The notes under the pieces: generated by a model
What the model saw: only the letters and a program-made list of their open reading frames with translations
Told to the model about the DNA's origin: nothing
Databases searched by the model: none
Shown: positions 7,299-8,091 of the stretch, piece by piece
Layout: each line of letters opens with the position of its first letter
Position numbering within the stretch: the first letter of the stretch is position 1
Position numbers and translations under genes: made by a program
Origin: Acholeplasmatales bacterium
GTDB taxonomy: Bacteria; Bacillota_I; Bacilli_A; Acholeplasmatales; Anaeroplasmataceae
Direction of reading: 5' to 3'
DNA: 8,091 nt
NCBI GenBank assembly: GCA_016288675.1
Contig: JAEELC010000144.1
Span: 1 to 8,091 of the forward strand

Positions 7299-7536
7299 AA
7301 TTGATGGTGATATTGAAATAGACAATATTACATTTAGATATGGAATGAGAAAGCCTACATTAGATAATGTTTCAATGAAAATTAAAAGAGGTTCTAAAAT
7401 AGCAATTGTAGGAGAATCTGGTTTAGGTAAAACTACGTTATCCAAATTGTTACTTGGATTATATGAAGCAGAAGAAGGAAATATTTTATTTAAGAATAAA
7501 GTGTATTTTATGTTATTAATTATAATTGTGTTATAA
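7291..7536 (+). pseudogene. ABC transporter ATP-binding domain fragment (remnant of the same peptidase-exporter)
   Basis: From about 7303 the sequence encodes the start of an exporter-type nucleotide-binding domain. It has DGDIEIDNITFRYG with an A-loop tyrosine, then LDNVSMKIKRGSKIAIVG and a Walker A motif GESGLGKTT, then LSKLLLGLYEAEEGNILF. After about 7500 the similarity stops, and the last eleven residues are hydrophobic and unrelated. The Q-loop, the LSGGQ signature, Walker B and the H-loop are all missing, so this cannot work as an ATPase. It begins within a few bases of the C39 stop codon and in a different frame. The roughly 300-residue transmembrane domain that should lie between is absent. 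The most likely origin is one ancestral C39-membrane-ATPase gene that suffered two deletions. The TTG at 7291 is not a credible start codon. Confidence 0.85.
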
Positions 7537-7553
7537 TAAATAATATAGAGGTG
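7529..7553 (+). promoter_or_regulatory. Extended -10 promoter and ribosome binding site of the split-barrel gene
   Basis: TGT directly before TATAAT (7529-7537) is a perfect extended -10 element, with no convincing -35 box at the right distance. Transcription would begin around 7544. AGAGGTG (7547-7553) is a purine-rich ribosome binding site 5 bases before the ATG at 7559. The -10 box overlaps the 3' end of the ATPase remnant, so the gene does not depend on the upstream promoter. Confidence 0.65.
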
Positions 7554-7558
7554 AGAAT

Positions 7559-7969
7559 ATGACAAATGAAGAAAAAACTTTAGTAATGTATGAAGCATTA
7601 AATGATGTAGGAACATTTTTCTTTATTACATGTAAAGATAATATCCCACATGCACGTCCTGTTTCTTTTAAAATGTTGAAGGATGGTAAGATTTATTTAG
7701 GTATTGGTACATTTAAAGACGCATATAAAGAAGCATTTGAAAATAATAATGTAGTGTTAACTGGATGTAAGGGACCTAACTGGTTTAGAATAAATGCTAA
7801 GGTTAGCTTTGATTCTGATCCTAAATTAGTAGAAGAATGCTATAAAATTCTTCCACATATAAAAAAATTATATGAAGATAATAACTGGGAAATGGGAATT
7901 TTCCACCTAGAAAGTGGTCACGCTGAATTTAAGACTGTTATTACAACAAATAAAGAATTTGATTTTTAG
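7559..7969 (+). CDS. Pyridoxamine 5'-phosphate oxidase family protein (FMN-binding split barrel)
   Basis: This 136-residue protein has the layout of small split-barrel flavoproteins. An N-terminal helix is followed by a strand with a small hydrophobic run (VGTFFFITC). The substrate/FMN strand reads HARPVSFKML at residues 31-40, and the phosphate-binding loop region GIGTFKDAYKE is at 48-58. The barrel strand NWFRINAKVSF (74-84) is followed by a helical segment and a last strand with HAEFKT. Members bind FMN or a related cofactor as cytoplasmic dimers. Many small ones are of unknown substrate and are not true PNPOx enzymes, so vitamin B6 synthesis should not be assumed. It has its own promoter directly after the transporter remnant and appears complete and intact, ending in TAG. 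Start and ribosome binding site agree. Confidence 0.85.
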   Translation: MTNEEKTLVMYEALNDVGTFFFITCKDNIPHARPVSFKMLKDGKIYLGIGTFKDAYKEAFENNNVVLTGCKGPNWFRINAKVSFDSDPKLVEECYKILPHIKKLYEDNNWEMGIFHLESGHAEFKTVITTNKEFDF

Positions 7970-7990
7970 ATAATTCTTTGATTTTATTTT
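7952..7990 (+). terminator. Possible weak terminator overlapping the split-barrel stop codon
   Basis: AAAGAATT (7952-7959) and AATTCTTT (7972-7979) are a perfect 8-base inverted repeat with the TAG stop codon in the loop, followed by a T-rich stretch. The stem is almost all A-T, so termination may be inefficient. Confidence 0.35.
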
Positions 7991-8022
7991 CACATTTTTT
8001 ATATAATTTGATTTTATATATT

Positions 8023-8047
8023 TGGTATAATTAACATCAGAAGGAGG
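8023..8047 (+). promoter_or_regulatory. Extended -10 promoter and strong ribosome binding site of the last gene
   Basis: TGG directly before TATAAT (8023-8031) is an extended -10 element lacking a clear -35 box. AAGGAGG (8041-8047) is a full-length Shine-Dalgarno sequence 8 bases before the ATG at 8056, the strongest in the window. Confidence 0.7.
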
Positions 8048-8055
8048 GATTTTAT

Positions 8056-8091
8056 ATGAAAATTAATAATCCTTATTTCAAAAAAGCTAGC
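8056..8091 (+). CDS. N-terminus of an unidentified protein (cut by the window end)
   Basis: Twelve codons are visible (MKINNPYFKKAS), running off the right edge. The promoter and ribosome binding site upstream make this a real gene start. The NNPYFKK opening is faintly like the NNPVFxR start of Bax inhibitor-1/YccA-type membrane proteins, but twelve residues cannot support an assignment. Confidence 0.7.
   Translation, partial: MKINNPYFKKAS

Noticed and set aside
7269..7616. 115-codon minus-strand frame across the transporter remnant
   Set aside because: It is antisense to the ATPase remnant and to the start of the split-barrel gene. It has no family similarity and no credible ribosome binding site.
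1..8091. Mollicutes genetic code with TGA read as Trp
   Set aside because: Intact genes use TGG for Trp and contain no internal TGA. Reading TGA as Trp would not rescue the C39 frame either, because a TAA follows one codon later.
1..8091. CRISPR array, tRNA, rRNA or insertion sequence
   Set aside because: No regularly spaced repeats, tRNA-like cloverleaf, rRNA sequence or transposase was recognised on either strand.

Overview
The window is AT-rich chromosomal DNA from a low-GC Gram-positive bacterium (Bacillota, Bacilli or Mollicutes-like side). Three things point there: a complete Gram-positive-type replicase PolC, a DUF1189-like membrane protein, and purine-rich Shine-Dalgarno sites with TATAAT promoters. 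Tryptophan is written TGG throughout, and the intact genes end in TAA or TAG. Nothing therefore requires the Mollicutes code in which TGA means Trp. I cannot place the genus.

Layout. Positions 1-386 hold the 3' end of a leucyl-tRNA-synthetase-like gene (+). It converges on, and overlaps by 11 bases, a radical SAM gene of the YtqA/YhcC (TIGR01212) family on the minus strand (376-1314). A compact divergent promoter region follows (about 1351-1413). From it a two-gene unit runs rightward: a DUF1189-like membrane protein (1421-2200) and, two bases later, polC (2203-6711), closed by a clear intrinsic terminator. Next comes a promoter-like region with an unusual C7 tract between its -35 and -10 boxes. 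It drives the broken remnant of a peptidase-containing ABC transporter of the bacteriocin-export type (6917-7536). Then come a small FMN-binding split-barrel protein (7559-7969) and the first 12 codons of another gene with its own promoter and a strong ribosome binding site (8056-8091).

Most of the window is housekeeping: tRNA charging, probable tRNA wobble modification and replication. The accessory part is 6780-7540. The peptidase-transporter remnant keeps its whole C39 catalytic triad. It has a frameshift at an A8 tract, has lost the entire transmembrane domain, and has lost most of the ATPase after Walker A. Either this is simple decay of a peptide-export gene, or a standalone C39 protease made by slippage survives behind a possibly phase-variable promoter. 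Decay is the simpler reading. The other notable observation is that the PHP domain of PolC has lost most of its expected metal ligands while the exonuclease and polymerase sites are intact. I did not find a convincing new multi-gene system in this window.
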